Shown piece by piece: positions 62,101 to 64,000 of a DNA stretch of 64,000 bases. Source of the stretch: Enoplosus armatus (Eukaryota; Chordata; Actinopteri; Centrarchiformes; Enoplosidae); assembly GCF_043641665.1 (NCBI RefSeq), contig NC_092180.1, positions 14,873,891-14,937,890 of the forward strand, in the 5' to 3' direction. The position numbers were made by a program, and so were the translations under genes. The notes beneath the pieces were generated by a model. It worked only from the letters and a program-made list of their open reading frames with translations. It was not told where the DNA came from and made no database searches. How positions within the stretch are numbered: the stretch's first letter is position 1; the number at the start of each line of letters is the position of its first letter.

Positions 62101-64000
62101 GAGCATCAGTAGTGCTGTTTGAGCTACCTATTGAATTGTACGGTATTAAAAGCTTCTGATACGTGTCGCAACAATGCCATTAACCTAATGCATGACGTCA
62201 TTTACTTAATGCCTTACAGTTATAAATTTATACACATGAAAAATGCAAGTGCAGCCTGTCCCAATCTAGATAAAGGATCATAAACTAATATCACGTTTTA
62301 AGAGCTACTTACAATATTATTGTCAATCCACATCAGACATACCTAAAAAATTATATAAAGAAATTAATATTTATAAAGTCTAAAGGTTTTATGGACCGCA
62401 GACCCATAATAATGATCTGTGAAGGCATGTGGAAAGTTTATGTTAGAAGAAGACAAAGGGGTCACATTACTTATCTCCTTTGATTTCATTTCCTGTGGAA
62501 CAAAACAAGGAAGCAGTTGCAGTATTTTAGAACAGCCTGCTTAATCAACAGAAAAACATTGCCCTTTAAAATAATGTTACTTTTTGGCAGAATCCTGAAT
62601 TTGTTTTACCTATCCTATGCTTTAAACATTTTTCGGCACCTCCCTCTCATTCAACTTAATATGTCAGATTGGATGGAATATGTAAAATGTGTAATTGCAA
62701 ACTACAGTTTCTGGAGCCATTCTGTCATTGTGCCATCACTGATGCACTCTTTCCAAACTGAAGTGAGAATTCACCAGCGCACACACACCTCTGTGTGTCT
62801 CCACTGCGATCTACCTCGATCGCTCTTTCCTCAACCCTTCTCCTATCTCGCTAACTGTTTCAGTCTTTCTCTTCTCATTTTTTATTTGCACCTCACCTAT
62901 ATCATTGTGTCTCCTGCTACCACTGTGCCCCCCCTTTATCACAGCCCCTCTTCTTTCTCTTTGACTGGATCTCTCTGTCTTGCTTACCCTGAATGTCTGA
63001 TTCTTTAATGAATGAAATGCCATTCCATCAAGATGCCACCACAGCAGCGACACAAAATAGCATTTGTTGCCTTGTGTGAGAAATTCCTTTATGAATTGGA
63101 GCCCTCTCTTTTTCCCCCGAGCATCTTATGAAAGATAGCTAATTGCATGTCCACATTGTGCCGTCAGTCCCTGCTTCCCTCGCGCACCATTCAGAGGCAA
63201 TTAAAGTGAGCTTAAACAGAGTAAGAAAGTGCGTCATCCTCTTAATGCAATTAAGGAAGTGTGCACACAAACACACAGTAATACTCTGAAACACAAAAAC
63301 AGGAACACATAGAAGGCAAGCAGAAAAGGTTAATTTATCAGACAGTGTAAGCTCTTGGCTTGGCTTCATCATATGTGGCAGTATCTTTCATAGTCTAGGT
63401 TTTGTCGCTAAACTAGGTTGAGTTAAGATTTTACAAGTCAAACATGAAAATTCTTTCTTTCCAGATAGATTGATCATTTTACTTGTACTTGTCTGTATAA
63501 AGATAGAGATGTAGTTGCTTTCAATATATTTAGCCCCAAAATCAACATACTTCAGCTTGAATACGTAAACTTCTTGTGCTTTGAATGTCATGCAATTATT
63601 ACATTTTTACTGATTTTATTGATTTATAGTGTTATACCTGTCTAACTTTGGAATCGTTTCCAATCTTGAGTTATTATTTGGGAAAACCTAACATGCAAAT
63701 CACTGGCTTCTTTGCCTATGTTGAGAAATGCTTCCCAAGCTCCTGAATGCCGCAGTGAGTACTGCAGGAAAAATGACACAAACACACACAGGGTGCCTCT
63801 GACTCACAAGGTGAAATGACAGGCCTCTGGTCAGACACATGGGTTATTTTGTCATGCTTCAACACTTAAGCCCAAGCCAGTATGCGATTACAAGCACTAG
63901 ATAATCAGCTAAAATCAAGCAAGGCTTCATTACAACACTGCACACTTAAAGCAATTTGAGAAGTGAATAGCTGCTAGTTGTACAGTAATTTTGCATGAGC
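62101..64000. other. noncoding unique sequence
   Basis: No supported gene. The 163-codon plus-strand frame at 62517-63008 has hydrophobic stretches but no recognised family, and its 3' half lies in pyrimidine-rich sequence. An isolated plus-strand acceptor (TTCTTTCCAG before 63465) has no visible partner inside the window. Confidence 0.5.

Noticed and set aside
62517..63008. 163-codon plus-strand frame with hydrophobic stretches
   Set aside because: T/C-rich DNA naturally encodes Leu/Phe/Ser. No family recognised, and no splice sites bracket it.
1..64000. CRISPR arrays, tRNA or rRNA genes, bacterial operons, known microRNAs, viral genes
   Set aside because: No spaced direct-repeat array, cloverleaf, rRNA segment, ribosome-binding-site-led operon, recognised mature miRNA or viral protein was seen. 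The simple repeats are microsatellites without spacers.

Overview
The window looks like vertebrate nuclear DNA, most likely from a ray-finned fish. Evidence: dinucleotide microsatellites are very dense (more than a dozen CA/GT tracts plus CT, GACA, GAAA and AT tracts). There are no operons and no long protein-coding frames. Splice, branch-point and poly(A) signals have vertebrate consensus, CpG-rich blocks sit in an AT-rich background, and no primate or rodent repeats were recognised. The taxon is an inference; no species or named locus could be identified. No exon of a known protein was found on either strand. Nearly all long open frames are chance, or run through simple repeats (poly-His from GTG repeats, Ser-Leu or Arg-Glu runs from CT/GA tracts, Thr-His from CA tracts).

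Layout. 1-8 kb: unique noncoding sequence with GT repeats and a tight G-quadruplex motif at 4.47 kb. 8.0-8.5 kb: a candidate minus-strand noncoding exon, then a block with a full CRE and nuclear-receptor half-sites. 8.5-15.5 kb: repeats and unique sequence. About 15.6-18.15 kb: the most CpG-rich block, with a cluster of homeodomain palindromes; a promoter or enhancer candidate. 18-29 kb: unique sequence with a GT/Z-DNA tract, G23 and C21 homopolymers and a CTCF-like core. 29.9-30.25 kb: a 362-bp minus-strand exon with textbook splice sites but no usable reading frame. 31-48 kb: gene-desert-like sequence with repeats and several inverted repeats, plus a probable degenerate dispersed repeat at 35.5-35.8 kb. 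48.5-50.06 kb: the clearest transcription unit, a two-exon plus-strand gene with CCAAT, GC and TATA-like elements, donor, branch point, acceptor and AATAAA; it holds only short ORFs (42 and 41 codons). 52.65-52.72 kb: a 74-bp candidate minus-strand exon. 54-64 kb: unique sequence with palindromes, G-rich tracts and an RFX-like inverted repeat at 61.8 kb.

Taken together (inference), this is an intergenic or intronic regulatory stretch. One or more long minus-strand noncoding or 5'UTR exon chains (52.7, 30.1 and 8.1 kb) may run through it. A compact plus-strand, probably noncoding gene at 48.7-50.06 kb would then lie antisense inside a minus-strand intron. The motif GGATCAATA (ONECUT-like) recurs at five places, including both transcription-unit candidates. 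RNA-seq and cross-species alignment are needed to establish any of this.
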